DNA of 64,000 bases, taken from NCBI GenBank assembly GCA_040217175.1, contig JAVJNT010000002.1:806001-870000 (forward strand), given 5' to 3'. How positions within the stretch are numbered: the stretch's first letter is position 1; the number at the start of each line of letters is the position of its first letter. The translations under genes were made by a program, and so were the position numbers. Positions 53,514-62,073 of this stretch are shown here, in pieces. The notes beneath the pieces were generated by a model. It worked only from the letters and a program-made list of their open reading frames with translations, did no database searches and was not told the origin of the DNA. This stretch comes from Phycisphaerales bacterium (lineage in GTDB: Bacteria; Planctomycetota; Phycisphaerae; Phycisphaerales; UBA1924).

Positions 53514-54518
53514 ATGCGCCCATTCGCCATCGCCGGCCTGCAGTTGAAGGTCTCGGGCCGACGCTCGAACCTCGAGCACGTGACCGACCGCATCGAGATG
53601 CTCATGCACCTGTATCCGTGGGTGCAGATGGTGGTGGTCAGCGAGCTGGCGACTTTCGGCGGCTGGACCGGCCACGCCATGGCCCTGCCGGGCGACGTCG
53701 AGCAGCACTACCAGCGGCTTGCCGCTCGCCACGGCATCTGGCTGCTGCCCGGCTCGCTCTACGAGAAGACCGCCGAGGGCATCTACAACACCACGCCCGT
53801 GATCGATCCGCACGGCATCGTGCAGGCCCGGTATCGCAAGATGTTCCCGTTCATGCCCTACGAGACGGGCGTCGAGTGGGGCACGGAGTTCTGCGTGTTC
53901 GACGTGCCCGACGTCGGCCGATTCGGCGTGAGCATCTGCTACGACATGTGGTTCCCCGAGACCAGCCGGACGCTCGCGGCGATGGGCGCCGAGGTGCTGC
54001 TGCACCCGACGCTGACGCCCACGATGGACCGCGACGTGGAGCTCTCGATTGCGCGGGCGACGGCGGCCATGAACCAGATGTTCGTGGTCGACATCAACGG
54101 CATCGGCGACGGCGGCAACGGGCGATCGCTGTTCGTGGCGCCCTCGGGCGACGTGCTGTACCAGGCCGGCAGCAACGAGGAGCTGCTGCCGATCGAGATC
54201 GATCTCGACCGCGTCCGCCGGTCTCGCGAGGTCGGGCTGAAGGGGCTGGGCCAGCCGCTCAAGAGCTTCCGCGACCGGCGTGTCGAGTTCGACGTGTACA
54301 AGCGCGACTCGCCCGCGAACGAGTACCTCAACACGCTGGGCTCGCTCGAGAAGATGGCGCGCGGCAGCCGGGCGGGCATCGGGTTCGGCGAGCACGCGCC
54401 GCACGCCGACCAGCCGCTCGCGGCGGCGCCCGCGGTGACGCCCCCACCGGCTGAAGCACCGCCCGCGGCGGCACCACCGGCTCCCGCACCCGCGCCTTCT
54501 CCGGGAACGACGCCATGA
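53514..54518 (+). CDS. Carbon-nitrogen hydrolase (nitrilase superfamily)
   Basis: A 334-residue hydrolase with the complete triad Glu44 (VVSELATF), Lys109 (RYRKMFPF) and Cys142 (SICYDMWFP). The superfamily includes N-carbamoylputrescine amidase, omega-amidase and aliphatic nitrilase; the sequence does not decide between them. The last 45 residues are Pro- and Ala-rich and probably unordered. GAGGT precedes the ATG. Its stop overlaps the decarboxylase start by 4 bp. Confidence 0.88.
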   Translation: MRPFAIAGLQLKVSGRRSNLEHVTDRIEMLMHLYPWVQMVVVSELATFGGWTGHAMALPGDVEQHYQRLAARHGIWLLPGSLYEKTAEGIYNTTPVIDPHGIVQARYRKMFPFMPYETGVEWGTEFCVFDVPDVGRFGVSICYDMWFPETSRTLAAMGAEVLLHPTLTPTMDRDVELSIARATAAMNQMFVVDINGIGDGGNGRSLFVAPSGDVLYQAGSNEELLPIEIDLDRVRRSREVGLKGLGQPLKSFRDRRVEFDVYKRDSPANEYLNTLGSLEKMARGSRAGIGFGEHAPHADQPLAAAPAVTPPPAEAPPAAAPPAPAPAPSPGTTP

Positions 54519-57235
54519 CCCAGGCCGGCACGCAGCCCGAATCTTCGCCCGGCGATGCACGCCCGCAGCGGCAGCGCGGCCGCCAGTACAGCGCCTTCCA
54601 ACTGCGCATGGATACCTGGAACGAGCTGCAGGTTCGTACCACGTGGCTTCGTGAGATGACCCGCGCGGGCCAGGACGCCGCCGAGCCCCGCGCGCTGGTC
54701 GGCCAGAGCCTGGAGGTGCTCGCGAGCCTCGAGCCGTACTGGGCGTTCCCGGGCCCGGCCCGCATGGACGAATTGACCCGCCTGCACCAGGGCGGCGCGA
54801 CGGGCGAGCTGGCCGACCGCGTTGCCAGCGTCAGTCGCCTCCTCATCGGGGATGCATACCGAGAGCGCGGCGGTGCGGCCTTCGACGAACCGGGGCGAGA
54901 TCATCGCAACGGCGGCCAGGACGCCGAGGCCCGCGCACGGGTGCGCGGACGTCCGTACTTCGAGGTACTGTTCGTCGACGGCGCCGACGCCTACGACCAC
55001 GATTCGCTGCGCGACGGACTCGGCGCATGCCGGCGCGACTCGGATGAGTTCGTGTACGACGTCGTCACGGTGCCGAGCGCCCAGGACGCCGTCATCGCGG
55101 TGCTGTTCAACCCGACCATCCAGGCCGTCTTCCTGCGGTACAACTTCGGCTTCTTCACGCAGAGCAACCACCCGGCCCTGCGGCGATACCTCGATGCGCT
55201 CTCGGCCGAGAACATGCCCAACAGCTACGGGCTCAACCGCAGCCTGCACCTGGCGAGCGTGCTCAAGAAGCTCCGCCCCGAACTCGATCTGTACCTCGTC
55301 ACCGATACGCCGCTCGACTCGGTGGCCGGAAACGTGGGCAGCGCCTTCCGCCGGACGTTCTACCGGCTCGAGCAATACATGGAGCAACACCTGAGCATCC
55401 TGCGGGGCGTCCGCGAGCGGTTCGAGACGCCGTTCTTCGATGCGCTCCGCAAGTATGCGGCCAAGCCGACCGGCGTGTTCCATGCCCTGCCCATCGCCCG
55501 CGGCAAGAGCATGACGACCAGCCATTGGGCCAAGGACTTCCACGACTTCTACGGACCCAACATCTTCCTGGCCGAAACGAGCGCGACGAGCGGCGGGCTC
55601 GACTCGCTGTCGCAGCCGCGCGGCCCTATTCGCAAGGCCCAGGAGGCCGCGGCCCGCGCCTTCGGCGCCAGGCAGACGTTCTTCGTCACCAACGGCACGT
55701 CGACGGCCAACAAGATCGTGCAGCAGGCTCTGGTGCAGCCGGGCGACATCGTGCTGGTCGACCGCGACTGCCACAAGAGCCACCACTACGCGTTCGTGCT
55801 GGCCGGTGCGCACCCGGTGTACCTCGACTCGTATCCGCTGCAGAAGTACACGATGTACGGGGCCGTGCCGCTCGAAGAGATCGAGAAGCAGCTGCTCGCC
55901 CTGAAGGACGCCGGCAAGCTCGACCGCGTGCGCATGCTCGTGCTGACCAACTGCACGTTCGACGGGCTGACGTACGACCCTGCTCGCGTCATGCAGCGCA
56001 TCTTGGCGATCAAGCCCGACATGATCTTCCTGTGGGACGAGGCGTGGTTCGGCTACGCCCGATTCAGCCCGACGCTGCGTCGCCGGACGGCCATGGACGC
56101 CGCCAGCCGACTGCGCAAGATGTACCGCAGCGACGACTATCGCAAGGCCTACGCAAACCGCTCCGAGGCCGACGGCCCGATGGCCGACCCGGGCGAGGTC
56201 CGCGTCCGCGTCTATGCGACGCAATCGACGCACAAGACGCTTACGAGCCTCCGGCAGGGCTCGATGATCCACGTCTACGACGAAGACTTCGAGCAGCGCG
56301 CGAGTGCGGCCTTGCTCGAGGCGCTCATGACGCACACGTCGACCTCGCCCAACTACCAGATCATCGCCTCGCTCGATGCCGGCCGACGGCAGGTCGAACT
56401 CGAGGGCTACGAGCTTGTTGAGAAGACCATCGACCTGGCCATGACGCTGCGAAAGCGCGTCAATGAGCACCCCGACATCTCGCGATTCTTCCGCGTGCTG
56501 CGGCCGGCCGACATGATCCCGGCCGAGCACCGGCCAAGCGGGCTCGAGTTCTACTACCACCCCGAGCAGGGCTGGGGCAGGATGGACGCGGCCTGGCGCG
56601 AGGACGAGTTCACGCTCGACCCCACGCGCGTAACACTCGAGGTGTGCGCGACGGGCATCGACGGCGACACGCTTCGGCACATGCTGATGGATCGCTACGA
56701 CATCCAGATCAACAAGACCTCGCGCAACTCGATGCTCTTCATGCCCAACATCGGCACGACGCGGGGCGACGTGGCGTACCTCATCGAGACGCTGGCCGAT
56801 ATCTCGCGCCGAGTGGAAGACCAGCTCAGCACTGAAAGCAGCGCGGGGCTGAGCCTGCACACGCAGAAGGTCGATTCGCTGCTCGAGGGTCCGCCGCTCC
56901 CGAACTTCAGCCGCTTCCACGACGCGTTCCGCGACAAAGATTCATCGACGCCAGAGGGCGACCTGCGGCGTGCCTTCTTCCTCGCGTACGACGAGGACAA
57001 CACGGCCTGGGTAAAGCTCGACCGCGACCTGCTTCGGCAGATCAAGGACGGCCGCGAGTTCGTCTCGGCCACGTTCGTCACGCCCTATCCGCCGGGATTC
57101 CCCATCCTCGTGCCGGGGCAGGTGTTCAGCGCCGAGATCATCGCCTACCTCCTCGCGCTGGACGTGAAGGAGATCCACGGCTATCACACTACGTACGGCC
57201 TGCGCGTGTTCGAGGAGCACGTGCTGGAGTCGTAG
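54515..57235 (+). CDS. Orn/Lys/Arg-type decarboxylase, fold-type I PLP enzyme
   Basis: A 906-residue PLP enzyme in the basic amino acid decarboxylase family. Residues 1-150 are a lead with no match I recognise. Then follows a wing-like domain (YFEVLFVDGADAYDH), the PLP core with FVTNGTSTANKIVQQ, DRDCHKSHHYA, IFLWDEAWFG and the Schiff-base lysine Lys574 in STHKTLTSLRQGSMIH, and the C-terminal domain ending TPYPPGFPILVPG. The family makes cadaverine, putrescine or agmatine. It overlaps the nitrilase gene by 4 bp (ATGA). It is longer than the usual 710-750 residues. Confidence 0.88.
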   Translation: MTQAGTQPESSPGDARPQRQRGRQYSAFQLRMDTWNELQVRTTWLREMTRAGQDAAEPRALVGQSLEVLASLEPYWAFPGPARMDELTRLHQGGATGELADRVASVSRLLIGDAYRERGGAAFDEPGRDHRNGGQDAEARARVRGRPYFEVLFVDGADAYDHDSLRDGLGACRRDSDEFVYDVVTVPSAQDAVIAVLFNPTIQAVFLRYNFGFFTQSNHPALRRYLDALSAENMPNSYGLNRSLHLASVLKKLRPELDLYLVTDTPLDSVAGNVGSAFRRTFYRLEQYMEQHLSILRGVRERFETPFFDALRKYAAKPTGVFHALPIARGKSMTTSHWAKDFHDFYGPNIFLAETSATSGGLDSLSQPRGPIRKAQEAAARAFGARQTFFVTNGTSTANKIVQQALVQPGDIVLVDRDCHKSHHYAFVLAGAHPVYLDSYPLQKYTMYGAVPLEEIEKQLLALKDAGKLDRVRMLVLTNCTFDGLTYDPARVMQRILAIKPDMIFLWDEAWFGYARFSPTLRRRTAMDAASRLRKMYRSDDYRKAYANRSEADGPMADPGEVRVRVYATQSTHKTLTSLRQGSMIHVYDEDFEQRASAALLEALMTHTSTSPNYQIIASLDAGRRQVELEGYELVEKTIDLAMTLRKRVNEHPDISRFFRVLRPADMIPAEHRPSGLEFYYHPEQGWGRMDAAWREDEFTLDPTRVTLEVCATGIDGDTLRHMLMDRYDIQINKTSRNSMLFMPNIGTTRGDVAYLIETLADISRRVEDQLSTESSAGLSLHTQKVDSLLEGPPLPNFSRFHDAFRDKDSSTPEGDLRRAFFLAYDEDNTAWVKLDRDLLRQIKDGREFVSATFVTPYPPGFPILVPGQVFSAEIIAYLLALDVKEIHGYHTTYGLRVFEEHVLES

Positions 57236-57276
57236 ACCGTGACTCATTCGCCTCGATCACATCGCCAGGGGGCTCC

Positions 57277-58845
57277 ATGACCACCGTGACCACGCCGTCG
57301 ACCAGCCAGCAGCCGAACACGCCGGCGAGCCGGCCGACCAACATGGTCAAGTCCAAGCCGCTGACGAGCAATATCAGCAAGCGGAAGAAGAAGGGGACGC
57401 TGCACGGCATCTCCGAGATCCGACGCTACTTTTATCGCAACACCGAGCCCATCTATTTCATCAGTGCAACGAACTTCAACCTGCTTGGCATCGACGAGTG
57501 GGTCCGCAACTTCACGTACATCAACTACATCGACTGCTTCGACAAGCAGCACCCCAACGTGTTCGTGCCCGACGAGCGGCCGCACGAGCCGTTCGAGAGC
57601 ATCGAGGACATCAACAACTACCTGCTACGCCACCCCGACGTGCGGGCGCTCATCAAGAACCGCGGCAAGGACCACAAGACCAACGGCAAGGCCGTGTTCC
57701 TGATGTTCGACGAGACCACCGAGAAGCTCTGCCGAGAGCTCGATCTTGAGGTCTGCTTTCCGCCGGCGTCGCTGCGCACCCAGGTCGACGACAAGATGGA
57801 GACCACGCGCATCGGCAACCGCGCCCGCGTGCACAGCGTGCCCAACAAGCTCGTACGCGTGAAGAGCTTCGAAGACCTTCGGAGCAAGACCAAGAAGCTC
57901 GGCGACGACGTGGTCATCCAAACCGCCTACGGCGACTCGGGCCACACGACCTTCTTCGTGAAGGACGAGGCCGACTTCGCCAAGCACGAGGCCGACATCA
58001 CCAGCGCTCCCGAGGTCAAGGTAATGAAGCGCATCCGCTGCCGTGGTAGTGCGCTCGAGGCCTGCGTGACGCGGCACGGCACGATCGTCGGCCCGCTCAT
58101 GACCGAGCTCGTGGGCTTCAAGGAGCTCACGCCCTATCGCGGTGGCTGGTGCGGCAACGAGGTGTTCGCCGGTGCGTTCGACAAGCGCATCCGCAAGAAC
58201 GCTCGCCGTGCGGCCATGGCCTTTGGCGACGAACTCCGCGAGATGGGCTATCGCGGCTACTTCGAGATCGACTACCTGACCGACCTGGATACGGGCAAGG
58301 TCTACCTGGGCGAGTGCAACCCGCGCATCACGGGCGCCAGCAGCATGACGAACCTCGCCGCGTTCGCGCATGCCGACGCGCCGCTGTTCCTGTTCCACCT
58401 GCTTGAGTGGATGGGCATCGACTACGAGCTGGACGTCGACGAGCTCAACGACCGCTGGGCCGACCCGGACAACATCGATGGCTGGAGCCAGCTGGTCATC
58501 AAGCACACCGAGGACTCGGTCGACCGCATCACCCACGCACCGCCCACGGGCATCTACGAGCTCGATGGCAAGGGCCAGATGCATTACGTCCGGATGCAGA
58601 CGCACCGGCGGACCGTGCAATTCGAGAACCGCGCCTTCTTCCTGCGCATCAGCAAGCCGGGCGATTACCGCTATGAAGGCGCCGACCTGGGCATCCTGGT
58701 CAGCCCGGGCCGCTTCATGGACGAGGACTTCCAGCTCACGCGGCGGGCGAAGCAGTGGATCAAGGGCATCCGCGGCTTCTACCGCGGCGACTCGGACTTC
58801 GGCGGAGAGGCCGCCCCCGAGCTGACGGGCTTCAAGCTTCTGTGA
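57277..58845 (+). CDS. ATP-grasp ligase, biotin carboxylase-like
   Basis: A 522-residue protein with an ATP-grasp fold in residues about 140-370: VIQTAYGDSGHTTFFV is the nucleotide-binding strand and loop, and YFEIDYLTD with ECNPRITGASSMTNL holds metal ligands. It lacks biotin carboxylase landmarks beyond this. The N-terminal 45 residues are basic (SKRKKKG) and low complexity. It probably ligates a carboxylate to an amine through an acyl phosphate. AGGGGG precedes the ATG. The C45 gene overlaps its stop by 4 bp. Confidence 0.82.
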   Translation: MTTVTTPSTSQQPNTPASRPTNMVKSKPLTSNISKRKKKGTLHGISEIRRYFYRNTEPIYFISATNFNLLGIDEWVRNFTYINYIDCFDKQHPNVFVPDERPHEPFESIEDINNYLLRHPDVRALIKNRGKDHKTNGKAVFLMFDETTEKLCRELDLEVCFPPASLRTQVDDKMETTRIGNRARVHSVPNKLVRVKSFEDLRSKTKKLGDDVVIQTAYGDSGHTTFFVKDEADFAKHEADITSAPEVKVMKRIRCRGSALEACVTRHGTIVGPLMTELVGFKELTPYRGGWCGNEVFAGAFDKRIRKNARRAAMAFGDELREMGYRGYFEIDYLTDLDTGKVYLGECNPRITGASSMTNLAAFAHADAPLFLFHLLEWMGIDYELDVDELNDRWADPDNIDGWSQLVIKHTEDSVDRITHAPPTGIYELDGKGQMHYVRMQTHRRTVQFENRAFFLRISKPGDYRYEGADLGILVSPGRFMDEDFQLTRRAKQWIKGIRGFYRGDSDFGGEAAPELTGFKLL

Positions 58846-59837
58846 CTCCGCCGGCAACCACACCGCGGACCATGACTTTCCGCGCCATGCGAGACGGCGA
58901 TGACCTCGACCGCGCGTTCGAGGCCTACTGGCCGGCGTATCAGGCGTGGATGGCCAAGGCCAGGCCCAAGCTCAGCGCCAAGGCCACCCGCGAGAAGCTG
59001 GAAGAGCACGTTCCATCGCTCGTTCCCGCGTTCGAGCACCTGCTCGAGCGTTTCGGTGGATCGGCCGCGGTCGCGCGGTTCCTCACGCTCTACCGCCCCC
59101 CGCCGCTGGTGCGCGGTTGCACGCAGGCGATCTGGCAGGGCGAGGGCGGCCCCGCGCTCGTGCGAAACTACGACCACGCGCCGCACCTGGCCGACGGGAT
59201 CGTCCTACACGCGACATGGGACGGCGTCGAGACGCTGTGCATGACCGACTGCGTGTTCGGCGCGCTCGACGGCGTCAACGAGCACGGGCTGTGCGTCGCG
59301 CTCGCCTTCGGCGGGCGGCAGGTCTCGGGCGATGGCTTCGCGGCACCGCTCCTGGTTCGCCATGCGCTGCAAGCCTGCAAGACGGCACCCGAAGCGGCCG
59401 AGGCCATCGCGAGGGTTCCGTGCTCCATGACCTACACGTTCGTGTGCCTCGACGCCTCGGGCGAGCACGCGACGGTGTACGCCGCGCCCGACCGGCCCGC
59501 ACGCATCGACCACGCGACGGCGAGCGCGAACCACCAGGGAAAGGTCGAGTGGCCGCAGTACGCCGCGTCGTGCAAGACGGTCGAACGCGTGCACGCGGCC
59601 AGCGACCTGCTAGACGCTCCGGGCCAGACGCTCGACGGCCTCACGCAGGGATTCCTCCGGCGACCGATCTATCGGACCGGGTACGCGAAGGGCTCGGGAA
59701 CCCTGTACACCAGCGTGTACACGCCCGGCGATCGCGCGCTCGACCTGCGGTGGCCCTCGGCACGCATGCGGCAGTCGCTCGACCGATTCGAGCCCGCCGT
59801 CGTCGACGCCGCCCTCGGCCTCGCGAGATCGCCGTGA
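58842..59837 (+). CDS. C45-type Ntn hydrolase / acyltransferase
   Basis: A 331-residue protein of the C45 family, whose type member is acyl-CoA:6-aminopenicillanic acid acyltransferase. The self-cleavage site Gly92-Cys93 is in VRGCTQAIW; RNYDH and GVNEHGLCVALAFGG follow as in the family. After cleavage, Cys93 would be the N-terminal nucleophile and transfer an acyl group or hydrolyse an amide. I chose GTG 58842, which overlaps the ATP-grasp stop (GTGA); ATG 58872 is the alternative. Confidence 0.82.
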   Translation: MTPPATTPRTMTFRAMRDGDDLDRAFEAYWPAYQAWMAKARPKLSAKATREKLEEHVPSLVPAFEHLLERFGGSAAVARFLTLYRPPPLVRGCTQAIWQGEGGPALVRNYDHAPHLADGIVLHATWDGVETLCMTDCVFGALDGVNEHGLCVALAFGGRQVSGDGFAAPLLVRHALQACKTAPEAAEAIARVPCSMTYTFVCLDASGEHATVYAAPDRPARIDHATASANHQGKVEWPQYAASCKTVERVHAASDLLDAPGQTLDGLTQGFLRRPIYRTGYAKGSGTLYTSVYTPGDRALDLRWPSARMRQSLDRFEPAVVDAALGLARSP

Positions 59838-59862
59838 CGGACGAATCGTGATGCAACAGCCA

Positions 59863-59868
59863 TATCAT
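59863..59868 (+). promoter_or_regulatory. Candidate -10 box for the Fur-family gene
   Basis: TATCAT (5/6 to consensus) ends seven bases before the ATG, which has no ribosome binding site. The transcript would begin at or next to the start codon. No good -35 element lies at 17 bp. Confidence 0.4.
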
Positions 59869-59875
59869 TCTTCGC

Positions 59876-60364
59876 ATGGATGAGCTCTCACCGAACCGCG
59901 CGCCATCTTCCGAGACCCCTGCGATCCGCATTACCGAGCCGCTGTGCGCGGTCTTCCGGCAGAAGCTCAAGGCCGAAGGCCAGAAGTACACGCCCGAACG
60001 GGCCCAGGTGCTCGACGCGATCATCCAGATCGACCGCATCTTCGAGGCAGAGCAGGTCATCGACGAGCTCCGCAAGCGCGGGCACCGCGTGAGCAAGGCC
60101 ACCGTCTATCGCACGATCCACCTCCTACAGGAGGCCGGCATCCTCCAGCGCGTGCTCACCGAAGGCGACCAAGCCCAGTACCAGCTTGCCTACGGCGAGA
60201 GCCCCAGCGACACGCTCGTGCGGCTCGACACCCGCGAGATCGTTTCGATTGACGTACCTGAGCTTGCCGAGATCCGCGATCGAATCTGCAGGGAGCTCGG
60301 CCTGGCACCGCAGGGCCATCGGCTGCAAATCTTCGCGGTCGCGCCCGATGCCGCAGGTGGCTAG
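59876..60364 (+). CDS. Fur-family regulator lacking the usual metal ligands
   Basis: A 162-residue protein. The winged helix (about 20-95) has EGQKYTPERAQVLDAI, the recognition helix SKATVYRTIHLLQEAGIL and RVLTEGDQAQYQL, all typical of Fur. The dimer domain follows, but where Fur has its HHDH and Cys-x2-Cys motifs this protein has ESPSDTLVRLDTREIVSIDVPE-type residues (cited as PSDTLVRLDTREIV) with no His or Cys. The late GHRLQIFAV is kept. It has no C-terminal Cys pair. It stands 38 bp behind the C45 gene. Confidence 0.85.
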   Translation: MDELSPNRAPSSETPAIRITEPLCAVFRQKLKAEGQKYTPERAQVLDAIIQIDRIFEAEQVIDELRKRGHRVSKATVYRTIHLLQEAGILQRVLTEGDQAQYQLAYGESPSDTLVRLDTREIVSIDVPELAEIRDRICRELGLAPQGHRLQIFAVAPDAAGG

Positions 60365-60385
60365 AGACCACAGACAGGGAATGCC

Positions 60386-62017
60386 TCAGCAACCGTCGTC
60401 GAACGCGTTCTGGAAGCACAGGAAGTCGAACAGATCGATGCCGCCACTGCCATCGCAGTCGGCGGCCGGATCACCCGCGTCGAACGCGTTCTGGAAGCAC
60501 AAGAAGTCGAACACGTCGAGCGAGCCGCTGCCGTCGCAGTCGGCGTAGCAGGGCTCGGCGCCGTCGATTACCAGATCGGCCACCCAGATCGTGTCGATCA
60601 CGCGGCTGACCACGAACACGCGGCCGGCTTCATCGCGTCCAAACCTCGGATCGGCTCGCGAAACGCCCAGGATGTCGACGAACGCCCCCGGGGCGCTGCC
60701 GTCGACGCTGACGTTCATCACGAAGACGTCGGCCTGCGTGCCGCCAGCATCAGCGCTCAAGAGCTCGTCCACGCGGGTATGGAAGAAGGCGCCACGCGCC
60801 AGGTCGCTGTAGACCAACTGCTCGCCGAAGCCCGGATCGTCGGGATCGATCACCGGGAAGCCGCCGACGATGGCGGTGTTCTGGCTCGTCGGCAGGGCTC
60901 CGGGCGTGTTGGGAATCTCGTGGTCGTACATCGCCGCGGGAAAGGTGAGCGTCGATCCGGGTGGCAGCCGAAGCTCGGTGTCGAGGTTGCCGTCGGCCGG
61001 TCCGTCGTACCGCGTCCAGCCGTGGTTGTCGCCGTTGTCAACGACGTTGATCTCCTCGTAGTCCTCGTTGCCGATGTCGAAGACTACCAGCCGCCCTCGT
61101 CCATCATCGCCCCGCACGAAGCAGAGGTTCTGGGGATTGCGCAGGCCCCACGCGAGGATCTCTTCGGTGTTGCCGTCGTCGTCCAGCAGCGGTCCCCCAT
61201 CGGCATGGAAGTTTCCCTCGGGGACCCGGTAGGCGTCGGCGCCGTTCTGCAGCGGGTCGATGCGCAGCATCTTGCCGAAGGGATTGTCACGATCCTGCAC
61301 GTGCTGCAAGTTGGGGTTGCCCGAGCCCGTGTTCATATCACCGAGACCCAGGTGCAGGAGGCCGTACGCCTCGTCGCCCGGCTGCGCATACGGATCAAAC
61401 ATCATCTGCCCGACACAATGCGAATCGAGCACCCGTCCGGCGAACTGGAAGCGGATGACCTCCCGGAGGGAACTCGTGTCGATCCGATTGGGATCGCTCG
61501 CGTCGACCGTCCATTCATTGACCACATACGTCGCCGCGTCGTCGCCCGGCCTCGTGGGTAAGGCGGCGCCGCTGTAGTCCGGCGGTCGCGAGCCGGGCGT
61601 CTCGCTCATCGACATCGTGTAGAGCTTGCCCTCGCCCGCTGTCCCAGGCATGGCGTAGTCCGGATGGAACGCGATGTAGGACAATCCGTTCGTCGACAAG
61701 CGGAATCGATCTCGAAAGTCGCTCAGCACGCCCGGCTCGTTGAGGTCGAGGAAGATGCCGAGCTGCTGCCCGTCGGCGTCGAGGACGAAGATCTTGCCCT
61801 CGTTCGTGCTCACGAACACCCGCCCCGACCCGTCGCCGCAGTGGTCCAGATCGATCGCCCCGGACCGATCGATGGTCGAGATGGTTGCAAATGTCGTGAG
61901 TTCCAGTACCGTCGACGATGGCAGCGGGTCGGGCAACTGCCCGAGAGCCGCCTGGCTCGAAACGAACCAAATAGCCATGCCCGACAACGCCCCAACACCG
62001 ACTCGCATCGCACGCAT
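60386..62017 (-). CDS. Secreted PQQ-type sugar dehydrogenase with GC-type dockerin end
   Basis: A 543-residue secreted protein with a signal peptide ending near AALGQ. The six-bladed propeller belongs to the soluble glucose/sorbosone dehydrogenase (GSDH) group: GRVFVSTNEGKIFVLD, LLHLGLGDMNTGSGNPNLQ (cited as LHLGLGDMNTG), GKMLRIDP, EEILAWGLRNPQNLCF and NHGWTRYDGP. The last 56 residues carry two 27-residue dockerin-like repeats, DCDGSGSLDVFDFLCFQN and DCDGSGGIDLFDFLCFQN, ending DDGC. AGGAGGA precedes ATG 62017. It ends 21 bp from the convergent Fur-family gene. Confidence 0.88.
   Translation of the reverse strand: MRAMRVGVGALSGMAIWFVSSQAALGQLPDPLPSSTVLELTTFATISTIDRSGAIDLDHCGDGSGRVFVSTNEGKIFVLDADGQQLGIFLDLNEPGVLSDFRDRFRLSTNGLSYIAFHPDYAMPGTAGEGKLYTMSMSETPGSRPPDYSGAALPTRPGDDAATYVVNEWTVDASDPNRIDTSSLREVIRFQFAGRVLDSHCVGQMMFDPYAQPGDEAYGLLHLGLGDMNTGSGNPNLQHVQDRDNPFGKMLRIDPLQNGADAYRVPEGNFHADGGPLLDDDGNTEEILAWGLRNPQNLCFVRGDDGRGRLVVFDIGNEDYEEINVVDNGDNHGWTRYDGPADGNLDTELRLPPGSTLTFPAAMYDHEIPNTPGALPTSQNTAIVGGFPVIDPDDPGFGEQLVYSDLARGAFFHTRVDELLSADAGGTQADVFVMNVSVDGSAPGAFVDILGVSRADPRFGRDEAGRVFVVSRVIDTIWVADLVIDGAEPCYADCDGSGSLDVFDFLCFQNAFDAGDPAADCDGSGGIDLFDFLCFQNAFDDGC
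60390..60550 (-). repeat. Two 81 bp direct repeats encoding dockerin-like units
   Basis: Two units offset by exactly 81 bp encode DCDGSGxxDxFDFLCFQNAFD. They are the same kind of repeat as in the gene at 35529-36215, with an added Cys in LCFQN. Confidence 0.85.
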
Positions 62018-62073
62018 CGCACGTCCTCCTGAACACAATGTACCAGAAGCACGGTGAATCGCGATGGCAATTG

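Noticed and set aside
53939-56920. A 993-codon frame opposite the nitrilase and decarboxylase genes
   Set aside because: Shadow of two clear enzymes; composition is unlike a real protein.
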